This document shows, in pieces, positions 45,209 through 55,148 of a stretch of DNA of 64,000 nucleotides; the first letter of the stretch is position 1; the number at the start of each line of letters is the position of its first letter. The translations under genes and the position numbers were made by a program. Under the pieces are notes generated by a model. It was not told the origin of the DNA and searched no databases. It worked only from the letters and a program-made list of their open reading frames with translations. The DNA comes from Paenibacillus spiritus (GTDB taxonomy: Bacteria > Bacillota > Bacilli > Paenibacillales > Paenibacillaceae), in NCBI RefSeq assembly GCF_008710135.1, contig NZ_VYKK01000004.1, positions 186,001-250,000 on the forward strand, in the 5' to 3' direction.

Positions 45209-46435
45209 TCAGTCTCTGGAGAACAGCGAGCCCGTCGTCCGTTTGAACAGCTTCCACCAGCCCGCCTTGGCCACCGGTTCGCTGGCCTTCAGCTCGTACT
45301 CCTTCACCTTGGCGTCCCCCTGGTAGACCACCAGCTTGCCGACTGTCTGCCCTTTGGCCACCGGCGCTTTTACATTGTCCAACAGCACTTCTTCATGGCG
45401 AACGCCGTTCTGGGCAATGCCCTTGCGCAGCAGCAGACTGTAATTCTCCTGCGCGACAAGCGGAATTTCCTTCTTCTCGCCTTTGCGGATCTTGAGCGTA
45501 GCCAGAGTATCGCCTTTCTCATGAATCGTGTGGACCTTGTACTGGGCGAACATGTAGTCGAACATACTGGCCACCTCGCTGTTGCGGGTCTTCGTATTCG
45601 GTTCCCCGAGCACCACCGCCACTGTGCGCAGACCGTCACGGGAAGCGGTTGCCGAGAGGCAGAACTTGGCTTCGGAGGTATAGCCGGTCTTCAGGCCGTC
45701 GGCGCCGGTGTAGAAGCGCACCAGCTTGTTCGTGTTGACCAGCCAGAACGGCTTCTGGCTGTCCTTGCGCAGGTAGTCCTGATAAGAGCCGGTGTATTTG
45801 ATAATGCGCTCATGCTTCAGCAGCTCCCGGCTCATGACCGCGATGTCGTGGGCCGAGGAGTAATGATTGGCGGCCGGTAGCCCGTTGCAGTTGGCAAAGT
45901 GCGTATCCTTCATCCCCAGCTCTTCCGCCCGCTTGTTCATCATCTCGACAAAAGCGCTCTCCGAGCCCGCCAGCTTCTCGGCCATCGCCACCGAGGCATC
46001 GTTGCCGGAGGCCATTGCGATGCCTTTGAGCATCTCATCGACGCTCATCTCTTCGCCCGGCTCGAGGAAAATCTGCGATCCGCCCATTGAAGCGGCATAC
46101 TCGCTCGCCCGGACTTTGTCCGTAAGCTGCAGCCGTCCTTCGTCCAGCGCTTCCACCGTCAGCAGCATCGTCATAATCTTCGTGATGCTGGCCGGAGGCA
46201 GCTTGTCATGGCTGTTCTTCTCATAGACAACCGTTCCGGTGGCTGCATCCATCAGAATGGCGGAACGGGCCTGGGGAGCCAGGTCCGGGGCCGTCTGCCC
46301 TGCGCTGGAGCCGCTGCGGCTCTCCTTCCCGGCCGGCGCCGGACTCTTCTCGTCGGCGTGCGCTGCCGGGATACAGACGGTTGCCAGCATCGCGCCGAGC
46401 ACCAGGGCAGCGAATGGTTTGCGAATATTGATCAT
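45209..46435 (-). CDS. dacF: Sporulation D-alanyl-D-alanine carboxypeptidase
   Basis: 408 residues with a signal peptide (about 1-27, ending AAHA). It is a penicillin-binding protein of class S11 that trims peptide side chains and so sets cortex cross-linking. The three catalytic motifs are present: SxxK in PPASITKIMTM, SGN in MASGNDASVAM, KTG in GADGLKTGYTS. A C-terminal beta domain (about 300-400) is followed by a short amphipathic end (WWKLFKRTTGSLFSRD) that can hold the membrane. It sits before spoIIAA as in B. subtilis. Confidence 0.95.
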   Translation of the reverse strand: MINIRKPFAALVLGAMLATVCIPAAHADEKSPAPAGKESRSGSSAGQTAPDLAPQARSAILMDAATGTVVYEKNSHDKLPPASITKIMTMLLTVEALDEGRLQLTDKVRASEYAASMGGSQIFLEPGEEMSVDEMLKGIAMASGNDASVAMAEKLAGSESAFVEMMNKRAEELGMKDTHFANCNGLPAANHYSSAHDIAVMSRELLKHERIIKYTGSYQDYLRKDSQKPFWLVNTNKLVRFYTGADGLKTGYTSEAKFCLSATASRDGLRTVAVVLGEPNTKTRNSEVASMFDYMFAQYKVHTIHEKGDTLATLKIRKGEKKEIPLVAQENYSLLLRKGIAQNGVRHEEVLLDNVKAPVAKGQTVGKLVVYQGDAKVKEYELKASEPVAKAGWWKLFKRTTGSLFSRD

Positions 46436-46546
46436 TGAAGTTCCCCTCCTGAACGTTGGCCTGCGGACGCATACGGCGCAGGTTCTTTGTTCCAGTTTCG
46501 TCCAGGAAGGGCAGATTTATTCGCTCGGGGCCGTCATTTACGGTAC

Positions 46547-46590
46547 AAAAAAAGACGGCGCCTCTCCCGGTTGGAAGATGCGCCGTCTCT
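46547..46590 (-). terminator. Terminator after pdp
   Basis: AGACGGCGC and GCGCCGTCT form a 9-bp stem followed by seven T on the minus strand. Confidence 0.9.
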
Positions 46591-46602
46591 TCTTCAGCTT
46601 CT

Positions 46603-47934
46603 CTAGAACCGCGTTACGCCGTCCTTTGTTACAATCGCATACACGAGCGGAGGAGCGGCCACCGGTTGGGCGGCCAGGCGATAGGCTTCCAGCACCTTCG
46701 CTTCGGCTTCCTCCACCTGGCTTGCGGAAGCGTCATTGATGTGCAGCACCGCGAGCGTATCGCCGGCTTCGACCCGGTCGCCTACCTTGCGGGCCAATAC
46801 GATGCCGACGCCGAGGTCGATCACCGATTCCTTCGTCTCCCGGCCCGCGCCAAGCAGCATCGCGGCCACGCCGATCTCTTCGGCTTGAATCGCTTCGATA
46901 TAGCCCCCGGCAGCAGCCTTCACTTCCCGGTGGAGACGCGCGGACGGCAGAAGAGCGGGCTCGTCGATCATCGAGGCGTCGCCGCCCTGGGCCGCGACCA
47001 TCTCCCGGAACTTCGCCAGCGCGCTGCCGTCCCCGATATGGCCCGACAGGATGGAGCGGGCTTCCGCTTCATCCTTCGCCTTGCCGCCGAGCAGCAGCAT
47101 CTGGCTGCCGAGAATCAGGCAGACCTCTTCCAGATCCTTCGGGCCCCGGCCGTTCAGGGTCTCGATGCCTTCTTTGATCTCAAGCGCGTTGCCGATTCCA
47201 TAGCCGAGCGGCTGGTCCATGTCGCTGATAACCGCCACGGTATGGCGGCCAAGCTGCGTACCGATGTCCACCATTGCCTGCGCAAGCGCAATGGAGTCTT
47301 CCAGCGTCTTCATGAATGCGCCGCTGCCCGTCTTCACGTCGAGCACGATGGCATCCGCACCGGCCGCGATCTTCTTGCTCATCACGGAGCTGGCGATCAG
47401 CGGGATGGAATCCACGGTTGCGGTTACGTCGCGCAGCGCGTACAGCTTCTTGTCCGCCGGCGTAATGTTGCCGGACTGGCCGATAACGGCAGCGCCGAGG
47501 CGTCCCACCTGCGCGAAGAAGTCCTCCCGGTCCATCTCGACCGAGAAGCCGGCGATGGATTCCAGCTTGTCCAGCGTTCCCCCGGTATGGCCGAGGCCGC
47601 GCCCGGACATCTTGGCTACCGGGACGCCGGCAGCCGCCACCAGCGGAGCCAGAACAACAGTGGTTTTGTCTCCAACGCCGCCGGTCGAATGCTTGTCCAC
47701 CTTGATGCCGGCGATCGGGCTCAGGTCGATCTGGTCGCCCGATTTAGCCATCTCCAGGGTCAGATCGCCGGTCTCCCGGGCATTCATCCCCTGGAAATAG
47801 ACGGCCATCGCCCAGGCCGACATCTGGTAATCCGGGATTTCTCCCCGGGTGTACCCCTGAATCAGATAGGCGATCTCGGCCGAAGACAGCTCGCCGCCGT
47901 CTCTTTTCTTCTGAATGATATCGACCGCTCTCAT
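46603..47934 (-). CDS. pdp: Pyrimidine-nucleoside phosphorylase
   Basis: 443 residues, standard length. It splits uridine, thymidine and deoxyuridine with phosphate to base plus (deoxy)ribose 1-phosphate. The family signature [16 protein letters not shown] is present. So are the phosphate loop [15 protein letters not shown], the start [16 protein letters not shown], and the C-terminal PYNP domain (from about 345). It lies directly after two purine nucleoside phosphorylases and deoB, forming a nucleoside salvage operon ended by its own terminator. Confidence 0.97.
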   Translation of the reverse strand: MRAVDIIQKKRDGGELSSAEIAYLIQGYTRGEIPDYQMSAWAMAVYFQGMNARETGDLTLEMAKSGDQIDLSPIAGIKVDKHSTGGVGDKTTVVLAPLVAAAGVPVAKMSGRGLGHTGGTLDKLESIAGFSVEMDREDFFAQVGRLGAAVIGQSGNITPADKKLYALRDVTATVDSIPLIASSVMSKKIAAGADAIVLDVKTGSGAFMKTLEDSIALAQAMVDIGTQLGRHTVAVISDMDQPLGYGIGNALEIKEGIETLNGRGPKDLEEVCLILGSQMLLLGGKAKDEAEARSILSGHIGDGSALAKFREMVAAQGGDASMIDEPALLPSARLHREVKAAAGGYIEAIQAEEIGVAAMLLGAGRETKESVIDLGVGIVLARKVGDRVEAGDTLAVLHINDASASQVEEAEAKVLEAYRLAAQPVAAPPLVYAIVTKDGVTRF

Positions 47935-47936
47935 GT

Positions 47937-48815
47937 CTATACCTGCACTTCGCGAACGAATGCCCGGACCAGACCGATGAACTTCGGCTTGGTCTCGTTG
48001 GCCACCTTCACCACCTGCTCATGGGTCAGCGGCTCCAGCTCGTCGCCGATGGCCATATCGGTGATGCAGGTCATGCCGAGCACGCGCAGACGGCTGTGGC
48101 TGGCGGCAATGACTTCCGGCACCGTGGACATGCCGACGGCATCTCCGCCGAGGAGCGCGAGCATCTTCAGCTCAGCCGGAGTCTCATAGGTCGGACCGGT
48201 GATGCCGGCGTATACGCCCTGCTTGAGCACCAGGGATTCCCCGGCGTTGCCCTTGATTTCGGGAGCCAGCTTCTGGGCGAGCTTGATATACTCGGCGTCA
48301 TAGGCCTGCGACATGTCCGGGAAGCGGACACCCAGCTCGGGATCATTCGGTCCGATCAGCGGGTTGTCGCCGGTCATGTTGAGATGATCCGTAATCAGCA
48401 TCAGATCGCCGGCCTTAAACGCACGGTTCATGCCGCCGCCCGCATTCGTAATGACCAGCGTACCGACGCCGAGCTTGGCCATTACGTAGACCGGAAGCAC
48501 AACCTTCTTCATCTCATAGCCTTCGTAGTAGTGAAAACGGCCCTGCATAATGATAACGTCCTTGCCCTCCAGCTTGCCGATGACGAACCGGCCGGCATGG
48601 CCTTCGACGGTCGAACGCGGAAAATGCGGAATCTCTTCGTAGGGCAGATAGACGGCATCCTCAATCTGGTCGCCGAGATCGCCAAGGCCCGAACCCAGAA
48701 TAAGGCCGATAACCGGCGAATAGCCGCCAAGCCGGGACTGAATGTATTCGGCGGCTTCCTTGACCTGTGCGCCGTAGACGGCGGTTGCCGCCGGAGTATT
48801 TCCTGTTGGTGTCAT
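47937..48815 (-). CDS. punA: Purine nucleoside phosphorylase I (copy 1)
   Basis: 292 residues; GGAGG is placed about ten bases before the ATG. PNP-I signature: [15 protein letters not shown] (phosphate Ser), [57 protein letters not shown] and [15 protein letters not shown]. It cleaves inosine, guanosine and their deoxy forms. Copy 2 lies 32 bp upstream, so this is a tandem pair in the deoB-pdp operon. The N-terminal 15 residues are extra compared with copy 2. Confidence 0.95.
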   Translation of the reverse strand: MTPTGNTPAATAVYGAQVKEAAEYIQSRLGGYSPVIGLILGSGLGDLGDQIEDAVYLPYEEIPHFPRSTVEGHAGRFVIGKLEGKDVIIMQGRFHYYEGYEMKKVVLPVYVMAKLGVGTLVITNAGGGMNRAFKAGDLMLITDHLNMTGDNPLIGPNDPELGVRFPDMSQAYDAEYIKLAQKLAPEIKGNAGESLVLKQGVYAGITGPTYETPAELKMLALLGGDAVGMSTVPEVIAASHSRLRVLGMTCITDMAIGDELEPLTHEQVVKVANETKPKFIGLVRAFVREVQV

Positions 48816-48847
48816 ATGAAATGTTCCTCCGTTCTAATAGTGGGATG

Positions 48848-49675
48848 CTACATCTTCGGAATCAGCGCCAGCACCAGACCGAGGAAGCGCTCCCGCACCC
48901 GCTCGGCCGTCTCCATGACCTCACCGTGGCTGAGCGGCTGGTCGAGAATGCCTGCGGCCATATTCGTAATGCACGAAATGCCGAGCACTTCAATGCCTGC
49001 ATGACGGGCGACAATCGTCTCCGAGACGGTGGACATGCCAACGGCGTCGGCGCCCAGCGTGCGCAGCATCCGCACTTCCGCAGGCGTCTCGTAGCAAGGG
49101 CCCAGCAGGCCGGCATAGACGCCCTCCCGGAAGGTGAAGTCCTGCTCGGCCGCCGTTTCGCGCGCTGCCTGCAGCAGACGGCGGCTGTACGGCTCGGACA
49201 TATCCGGGAACCGCACGCCGAGCGCGGCATCATTCGGTCCGATCAGCGGATTGCGGCCGGTCAGATTGAGATGGTCGGTCAGCAGCATCAGATCGCCGGC
49301 GGAGAAGCCGATATTCACGCCTCCGGCCGCATTGGTGACGAGCAGGCTGGCTACGCCGAGCTCCTTCATTACCCGGACCGGGAACGCAGTCGTCTCGGGA
49401 CCGTAGCCTTCGTACATATGGAACCGGCCCTTCATCATGACGACGCGGCGGCCGCGGATCGTTCCGATCAGCAGCTCTCCTTCGTGTCCCTCTACGGTCG
49501 ATACCGGAAAATGGGGAATCTCCTGATACGGAATGCTGACCTCGTTCTCGATCAGGTCGGCCAGAATGCCGAGACCCGATCCGAGAATCAGGCCGATCTC
49601 CGGCGCTACCGTACAGCGGTCCTTGATAAAGACCGCCGCTTCCTGGATGGCGCCTTGGCTGATGATTTCTGTCAT
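48848..49675 (-). CDS. Purine nucleoside phosphorylase I (copy 2)
   Basis: 275 residues; GGAGG precedes the ATG. All PNP-I motifs are kept ([79 protein letters not shown]). It resembles copy 1 closely but differs at many positions, including VTNAAGG for ITNAGGG. The pair arose by duplication and may differ in base or sugar preference; this cannot be read from sequence. It follows deoB by 71 bp. Confidence 0.95.
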   Translation of the reverse strand: MTEIISQGAIQEAAVFIKDRCTVAPEIGLILGSGLGILADLIENEVSIPYQEIPHFPVSTVEGHEGELLIGTIRGRRVVMMKGRFHMYEGYGPETTAFPVRVMKELGVASLLVTNAAGGVNIGFSAGDLMLLTDHLNLTGRNPLIGPNDAALGVRFPDMSEPYSRRLLQAARETAAEQDFTFREGVYAGLLGPCYETPAEVRMLRTLGADAVGMSTVSETIVARHAGIEVLGISCITNMAAGILDQPLSHGEVMETAERVRERFLGLVLALIPKM

Positions 49676-49746
49676 GGAAGAATACCTCCGTAAATATGGA
49701 ATAGGACTTGCAGATACCGGGAATCCGGCCCAGGGCCGGCCGCCTT

Positions 49747-50919
49747 TTACTTCAGCTCGGACAGGAAGCTCGTTCCGTACTTCGGCGCCCGGGCTCCGAA
49801 ATTATCGGCGATGGACGCCGCCAAATCCGAGAACGTGGCACGAACCCCAAGGTCCGACGGCGTCCGGAAGGCCGGGCTGTAGACCAGCAGCGGCACGTAT
49901 TCGCGCGTATGATCGGTTCCGGCGTGGATCGGGTCATTCCCGTGGTCCGCCGAAATAATCAGCAGGTCTTCCCCGGTCAGCGTGCCCACCAGCTCCGGCA
50001 GCGCCCGGTCGAACACTTCCAGCGCCCGTCCGTAGCCTTCCGGGTCCCGGCGGTGGCCGTAGAGCGAATCGAAATCGACCAGGTTCGTGAAGAGCAGTCC
50101 GTTGAACGGCTTGCGCATCTCTTGGATCGTCAGCTCGATTCCGTGTTCATTGCTCTTCGTCGGATAGGCGGCCGTTACACCTTCGCCGGTAAAGATATCA
50201 TTGATTTTGCCGACGGCAATCACATCCTTGCCGATATCCGCCAGTGCGTTCATGACGGTCGGCTCCGGCGGCTTCACCGCATAGTCATGGCGGTTCGGCG
50301 TGCGGGTGAAATTCCCCGGCTGGCCGACATAAGGGCGGGCAATGACGCGGCCGACCGAGAATTCGGGCGCCATCGTCAGCTCGCGGGCAATATGGCAAGC
50401 CCGGTACAGCTCGTCCAGCGGGATGATGTCTTCATGGGCGGCGAGCTGGAAGACGCTGTCGGCCGACGTGTAGACGATCCAGGCTCCGGTCTTCATCTGT
50501 TCTTCCCCGTATTCCACCAGAATCTCCGTACCCGATGCGGGCTTGTTGCCGATTACCTTGCGCCCGGTCAGCTCTTCGAACTTCGAGATCAGCTCCTGCG
50601 GAAAGCCGTCCGGGTAGACGTTAAAAGGAGTCTCGATCTTCAGGCCCATCAGCTCCCAATGTCCGGTCATCGTATCCTTGCCGACGGACACTTCCTGCAT
50701 CTTGCCGTAATACGCGGTTGGCTTCGCCACCGGCTGCAGCGGAGGCAGCGGCGCAATATTCGCCAGTCCCATCGCCTGCAGGTTCGGCAGCTTGAGCTGC
50801 GGACTGCGCTCCAGAATATGGCCGAGCGTATGCGATCCGGCGTCCCCGAACTGAGCCGCATCCGGCGCTTCGCCGATCCCAACGCTGTCAAGCACAATAA
50901 AACAAACCCGTTTGAACAT
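49747..50919 (-). CDS. deoB: Phosphopentomutase
   Basis: 390 residues from the ATG at 50919 ([14 protein letters not shown]), nine bases after AGGAG; a TTG nine bases earlier overlaps the ribosome site. It interconverts ribose 1-phosphate and 5-phosphate and so feeds sugar from the nucleoside phosphorylases into central metabolism. It shows the alkaline-phosphatase-type metal site: [11 protein letters not shown] at the start, [13 protein letters not shown] (with the Thr that carries phosphate) and [20 protein letters not shown] near the end. First gene of the salvage group after the tandem repeat. Confidence 0.97.
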   Translation of the reverse strand: MFKRVCFIVLDSVGIGEAPDAAQFGDAGSHTLGHILERSPQLKLPNLQAMGLANIAPLPPLQPVAKPTAYYGKMQEVSVGKDTMTGHWELMGLKIETPFNVYPDGFPQELISKFEELTGRKVIGNKPASGTEILVEYGEEQMKTGAWIVYTSADSVFQLAAHEDIIPLDELYRACHIARELTMAPEFSVGRVIARPYVGQPGNFTRTPNRHDYAVKPPEPTVMNALADIGKDVIAVGKINDIFTGEGVTAAYPTKSNEHGIELTIQEMRKPFNGLLFTNLVDFDSLYGHRRDPEGYGRALEVFDRALPELVGTLTGEDLLIISADHGNDPIHAGTDHTREYVPLLVYSPAFRTPSDLGVRATFSDLAASIADNFGARAPKYGTSFLSELK

Positions 50920-50936
50920 GATCGTCAACTCCTAAA

Positions 50937-51206
50937 AGTTTACTAGCATCATCTGCTGTGAGAATCTTCGGTAAACTGGCTTCGGAAGCATTCGCTTAGT
51001 TTACTAGCATCATCTGCTGTGAGAATCTTCGGTAAACTGGCTTCGAAAGCATTCGCTTAGTTTACTAGCATCATCTGCAGTGAGAATCTTCGGTAAACTG
51101 GCTTCGGAAGCATTCGCTTAGTTTACTAGCATCATCTGCTGTGAGAATCTTCGGTAAACTGGCTTCGAAAGCCTATGCTTAGTTTACTAGCATTATCTGC
51201 TGTGAG
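50937..51206. repeat. 61-bp tandem repeat, four full copies plus a partial fifth
   Basis: Units start at 50937, 50998, 51059, 51120 and 51181 (the last is 26 bp). Each begins AGTTTACTAGCATC and contains GGTAAACT about 28 bases later, so AGTTTAC and GTAAACT can pair. A small hairpin GCTT-CGG-AAGC or GCTT-CGA-AAGC follows; the G/A change sits in its loop and alternates between copies. It fills the space between xerD and deoB. There are no spacers, so it is not a CRISPR array. Confidence 0.95.
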
Positions 51207-51230
51207 CGTCTGCCCCCACCCCGGCTTCGC

Positions 51231-52124
51231 CTACCTGGCGCGGGGATGGTGGTTCTCGTAATCTTCCTTCATGCTCCGGCGGGCGATGCCGCTGTACATC
51301 TGCGTCGTCGAGATGTCGGCATGGCCCAGCATCTGCTGGACGGAACGAAGATCGGCGCCGTGCTCCAGCAGATGCGCCGCGAAGGAATGGCGAAGGGTGT
51401 GGGGAGTGATCTCCTCCCGAATCCCCGCTTCTCTGGCATACTTCTTGATGATCTTCCAAAAGCCCTGCCGGGTCAGCCTCCCTCCGAGGCTGTTCAGAAA
51501 CAGCGCCGGCTCGTCCTGCCGGGCGCGGAGCAGACGCTCCCGCGCTTCCTCCAGGTAAGCTTCGGCCCATCTCGCGGCGACGCCGCCGAGCGGAAGCACG
51601 CGCTCCCGGCCCGAGGCGCCGGCGCAGCGCACGAATTTCAGCTTCGTATCGACGTCGCCGACATTCAGCATGATCAGCTCCGAGACCCGGATTCCGGCGC
51701 CGTAGATCAGCTCGAGCATGGCTTTGTCCCGAAGTCCCTGCGGCGACAGAGGGTCGGGCGCCTCCAGCAGCCGCTCGACCTCCGCTTCCGACAGGATCAC
51801 CGGCGGCTTCTTCACCGGCTTGACCGACTCCATCTCCAGCGTCGGGTCCTGAATGATGACTCCTTGACGGATCAGAAAATGAAAAAAAGCGCGGAGCGAT
51901 ACCAAATTCCGGTTCACTGTCGCCGCCGCCCTGCCGGACTGCTTCAGTCCGGAAAGATAAAGCAGAATATGCGATTTGCGTATTTCGCGGGCCTCCGCCG
52001 CTTCCCTTGCGGCGGCAAATTCAAGAAATTGCGACACGTCACGGCCGTAGGAGTCCAGCGTATTCGCGGACAGTCCTTTCTCCTGCGACAAATAATCCAG
52101 AAAGGGCTGCAACTCTTTCTCCAT
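51231..52124 (-). CDS. xerD: Tyrosine recombinase XerD
   Basis: 297 residues from the ATG at 52124, nine bases from AGGAG, matching the family length. With XerC/CodV it resolves chromosome dimers at dif. Catalytic residues are seen: Arg in YGAGIRVSEL, His-x-x-Arg in TPHTLRHSFAAHLL, and His plus the nucleophile Tyr in LGHADISTTQMYSGI. The N-terminal SAM-like arm starts LQPFLDYLSQEKGLSANTLD. The fur-yqzK-xerD-deoB order equals that in B. subtilis, so it is the host gene and not a phage integrase. Confidence 0.96.
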   Translation of the reverse strand: MEKELQPFLDYLSQEKGLSANTLDSYGRDVSQFLEFAAAREAAEAREIRKSHILLYLSGLKQSGRAAATVNRNLVSLRAFFHFLIRQGVIIQDPTLEMESVKPVKKPPVILSEAEVERLLEAPDPLSPQGLRDKAMLELIYGAGIRVSELIMLNVGDVDTKLKFVRCAGASGRERVLPLGGVAARWAEAYLEEARERLLRARQDEPALFLNSLGGRLTRQGFWKIIKKYAREAGIREEITPHTLRHSFAAHLLEHGADLRSVQQMLGHADISTTQMYSGIARRSMKEDYENHHPRAR

Positions 52125-52226
52125 TCCACCACGCTCCTGTCCCGGAAAGCGCCGCCAGGGCGCTCCGTACGTTGACGGTGCTGCACTAATTCGACACGGT
52201 TTGTTCAAATTCCTGCATTTGTCCGG

Positions 52227-52460
52227 CTATTCCCCGCTGCGATAGAACAGCAGCAGCCGATCCGCCGGACGCATGGCGTCTTCCCGGCTCCCCAGCTCGC
52301 GGAACGCCTTCACCGCGTTGGTCTCGGACGGTTCCGGCCGCCCGGGTCCCGGAAGCCAGCCGCCCATCAGGCCAAGCAGCTCGTGGAACACGCCGCACAG
52401 CACCATGAACAGAGCGATGAGCAGAAGCCGTCGTACACTTTTGGACACTACAATCACCAT
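52227..52460 (-). CDS. yqzK: Small DUF4227 membrane protein, YqzK-like
   Basis: 77 residues from the ATG at 52460, seven bases after GGGAGGG. One membrane segment at about 10-30 (RLLLIALFMVLCGVFHELLG) is followed by a short cytoplasmic part with VKAFRELGS. It lies between fur and xerD, where B. subtilis has yqzK. The function is unknown. Assigned mainly by position and size. Confidence 0.75.
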   Translation of the reverse strand: MVIVVSKSVRRLLLIALFMVLCGVFHELLGLMGGWLPGPGRPEPSETNAVKAFRELGSREDAMRPADRLLLFYRSGE

Positions 52461-52544
52461 GGACAGTCCCTCCCGTACCACTGTATGATTCCATGTCTCT
52501 CTCTATGTATACAGCGAACCGGAAGTAAGTTCTCCTAAGAGCTT

Positions 52545-52575
52545 AAAAAGCTCCCCCCGGCATGCCGGTGAGAGC
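52545..52575 (-). terminator. Terminator after fur
   Basis: AAGCTC and GAGCTT pair with an inner CCGG/CCGG stem, followed on the minus strand by TTTTAAGC. Confidence 0.65.
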
Positions 52576-52602
52576 TTGTGCAGCTTGCTTGCGCAATCAT
52601 CG

Positions 52603-53073
52603 CTATTCGTTGGACGGAGCATCTCCGGGCGTGTTCTTGTCGCGGCAGCGGTGACAGATGCCGTGAAAATCCAGCCGATGGTCCAGAACCGTAAAGTTGT
52701 ATTCCAGGTCCAGCTTCTCTTCCAGCGGAAGGAGCCAGTCCTCGCGGATCTCGTCCATGCTTCCGCACTGTACGCAGATCAGATGATGGTGATGATGCTT
52801 CGCCGTATCCGTACGCAGATCGTACCGGGCGACGCCGTCGCCGAAATTGATCTTCTCCACGACGTGAAGCTCGCTGAGCAGTTCCAGCGTGCGGTATACC
52901 GTCGCAAGGCCAATCTCGGGGGCTTTCTCCTTGACCAGCATGAAGACATCCTCCGCGCTGAGGTGATCCTCTTCATTCTCCAGCAGAACGCGTACGGTGG
53001 CTTCCCGTTGGGGGGTCAGCTTGTAACCCTGGGATTGAAGCTGCTGCTTGATTTTGTCGATCCGGGCCTCCAT
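52603..53073 (-). CDS. fur: Ferric uptake regulator Fur
   Basis: 156 residues. It represses iron uptake genes when bound to Fe2+. The winged helix spans about 10-85 (YKLTPQREATVRVLLENEED, then GLATVYRTLELLSELHVVEK). The metal-binding part has HHHHHLICVQCG and a closing CHRC pair, giving the structural zinc Cys set. The position next to yqzK and spoIIM matches B. subtilis Fur, and the sequence favours Fur over PerR or Zur, though paralogue choice rests largely on context. No clear Fur box was found in the 100 bp upstream. Confidence 0.9.
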   Translation of the reverse strand: MEARIDKIKQQLQSQGYKLTPQREATVRVLLENEEDHLSAEDVFMLVKEKAPEIGLATVYRTLELLSELHVVEKINFGDGVARYDLRTDTAKHHHHHLICVQCGSMDEIREDWLLPLEEKLDLEYNFTVLDHRLDFHGICHRCRDKNTPGDAPSNE

Positions 53074-53175
53074 AGTCTACCTCCCCTTGAACGAAAACGC
53101 ACAACCGATCTTCAGGCCGCTCCTATTATTATATGAGGAGATCATTTGAGAAGTCAAACGTTATTAGGCCGCCTC

Positions 53176-53808
53176 TCAGGCGCCCGGGATCAGCGAAGGG
53201 GCGACCCAGCCCATCATGACGGGCGTGACCCAAGTCTCCAGCAGAGCGGCTCCGAGAATCGCTGCCGCAAGGGTCAGCGTAAGCGCCGAATACAGCACGA
53301 ACGGCCGTTTGACCGCGAGTCCCGAACGTCCCGTCACCCGGCTTCGGATCATCAGCAGCGAGAACGCGATAGCCGATGCACTGGCCACCAGCAGCACCGG
53401 AATCAGAATCAGGTTATGCGGAGCAACCGAGACCAGAGCGAAGAGCAAGCCATGCCAGGAATACTGGCTGATCAGGCAGCCGACCGTGAAGCCGACCAGG
53501 ACGCCCTTCAGGAAGTCCAGAATCAGAATGCCCGGCAAGCCGATGACGGACAGGCCGAGAATCCAGATCAGACCGATCCATTTCAGTTGAAGGCCCGCAA
53601 TGCTCCAGAAGGCTTCCGGCGAGGTGTCCAGGCCATGCTGATCGACCATAATAAAAAAATTGCCCAGATAGTCAGACAGCTCCTGGACCTGGTCCATCGT
53701 CAGCGCGCCGACAATCAGCGCGCCGAATACGACTCCCACCAGAAAGAGTACGGCTACAAATAGATACAGCGGCGTCTGTTCCCGGATCATTCCCCGGAGG
53801 CTGTGCAT
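53176..53808 (-). CDS. spoIIM: Stage II sporulation protein M
   Basis: 210 residues from the ATG at 53808 (MHSLRGMIREQ), nine bases after GGAG; the longer frame lacks a ribosome site. Five or six membrane helices are present (TPLYLFVAVLFLVGVVFGAL; IGLIWILGLSVIGLPGILIL; GVLVGFTVGCLI). The conserved piece SVAPHNLILIPVLL marks the SpoIIM family. With SpoIIP and SpoIID it forms the mother-cell machine that remodels septal wall for engulfment. It precedes fur, as in B. subtilis. Confidence 0.96.
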   Translation of the reverse strand: MHSLRGMIREQTPLYLFVAVLFLVGVVFGALIVGALTMDQVQELSDYLGNFFIMVDQHGLDTSPEAFWSIAGLQLKWIGLIWILGLSVIGLPGILILDFLKGVLVGFTVGCLISQYSWHGLLFALVSVAPHNLILIPVLLVASASAIAFSLLMIRSRVTGRSGLAVKRPFVLYSALTLTLAAAILGAALLETWVTPVMMGWVAPSLIPGA

Positions 53809-53924
53809 AGGACCTTGCTCCCTTCTCTTCATCTTCTACAGCCTATGAGAGAAAAGAGAAAGGTATACCCTGTCCATCACGGGGTACAGCCAGGCGGCCG
53901 CCGGGAACGCGGGGCGATTCCCGA

Positions 53925-55148
53925 TCAATTCAAGGGATTCACTCCGAACTGCGCCCCCGCTTCGGGCGAGACAACCTTCCCGTAGGTGCCGCCGCCTCCG
54001 GCGGACAGCTGCAGCGTGCCGCTTCGCGCCGCGGCAATCGCGGATGCGAGCTTGGGACCGACCACGGCGGCAAGCTCCTCCCCGGAAGCCCGGTGGAGGA
54101 TATTCATCTCCGTACCGAAAGCGTCCAGCAGAAGCTGCATCTTCGCCCGGCCCAGTCCCGGTATGAATTCCAGCGGCACCTGATAGTGATAGGGAGGCCG
54201 GTATGCCGGGATGCGTGGCTGCTCCCGGTCCGCAATCGCCAGAATGCGGTCCAGCACGCCCTGGACCAGCTTCAGGCTGCCGCAGTACGGGCACCGCTGC
54301 CCGGCAGCCGTGAAGCCGGCTTCGTCCAGAATGCTGCCGCAGCCGCCGCAGTAGGTCCGGTGGTATTTGCCCAGACGCGGATTGAGGCCGTAATTGGCCG
54401 AGATCCGCCGGCCGTCCCTGCGCGCGAGTGCGAGCGCGAATTCTTCGAAGCTGGAAGATGCGAGTTCCAGGCGGTTGTACTCGCGGCCGATTTTGCTGAG
54501 GGAATGCGCGTCGGAGTTGGTCAGGAACGTGTACCGGTCCAGCTCGGACAAATAACCCGCCATCTCCGAATCGGCGCTTAAGCCCAGCTCCACCGCCGCA
54601 ATTCCTTCAGAATCGAACAGATCGTCCATATGCTCGGCCGAGGCTCCGTAGAGGCCTTTGTGCGGCGTGAAGATATGGGCCGGGATCAGCAGCCCGCCCC
54701 GGTCCAGCACCTCGCGCTGAAGCTCCCTTGAAGGGACATACAGCCGCTGCGAACTGAGATTCACGTTCTTCATGTGCCGGGACAGCCAGGAACTGAAACT
54801 CTTCATGGCTTCAAGGTTCGGCATATAGGCCAGCACATGGCATTCCTTCCGCCCCGGCTCGCGGAGTTCAATCTCCGCGCCGAGCAGAATGGTGGTATCC
54901 CGGTACCCGATGCCGCCTCCCGCAACCTCGGCCATCTCGCCCTCTTCCAGACATTGGTCAATGTCCCGAAGCACCGCCGGCGAATGGCAGTCGATAATGC
55001 CGATCAGCCCGATTCCTTTGCGCTGCGCCGCTTCCCGGGCAATTCCGGCGAAGGTCAGATCACGGCTTCCGCTGATCTTGACCGCTTGTCCCCCGTTCGT
55101 TCTCCCGATGTGGATGTGCAGATCGCCGTATACGCTGTTCAGTTCCAT
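53925..55148 (-). CDS. Endonuclease Q (EndoQ, PHP-type)
   Basis: 407 residues, YqxK-like. A PHP-type metal hydrolase domain (1-230) has GDLHIHIGR, GIIDCHSP, LLGAEIELRE, LIPAHIFTPHKGLYG and FLTNSDAHSLSKIGREYN. A zinc finger (about 275-300) has CGGCGS and CPYCGS. A helix-hairpin-helix region follows (FIPGLGRAKMQLLLDAFG). EndoQ cuts DNA 5' of deaminated bases (hypoxanthine, uracil, xanthine) and is found in Thermococcales and some Bacillota. The start overlaps the nudF stop by ten bases, so it is coupled to nudF and not preceded by a strong ribosome site. Confidence 0.9.
   Translation of the reverse strand: MELNSVYGDLHIHIGRTNGGQAVKISGSRDLTFAGIAREAAQRKGIGLIGIIDCHSPAVLRDIDQCLEEGEMAEVAGGGIGYRDTTILLGAEIELREPGRKECHVLAYMPNLEAMKSFSSWLSRHMKNVNLSSQRLYVPSRELQREVLDRGGLLIPAHIFTPHKGLYGASAEHMDDLFDSEGIAAVELGLSADSEMAGYLSELDRYTFLTNSDAHSLSKIGREYNRLELASSSFEEFALALARRDGRRISANYGLNPRLGKYHRTYCGGCGSILDEAGFTAAGQRCPYCGSLKLVQGVLDRILAIADREQPRIPAYRPPYHYQVPLEFIPGLGRAKMQLLLDAFGTEMNILHRASGEELAAVVGPKLASAIAAARSGTLQLSAGGGGTYGKVVSPEAGAQFGVNPLN

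Noticed and set aside
50937..51206. CRISPR array
   Set aside because: Units join head to tail without spacers, and no cas genes are near.
51231..52124. Phage integrase for the prophage
   Set aside because: The gene is 42 kb from the prophage, in conserved fur-yqzK-xerD-deoB order, and has XerD length and motifs.
53074..53175. Fur or PerR box upstream of fur
   Set aside because: The AT-rich stretch at about 53,129-53,145 matches the consensus too poorly to call.
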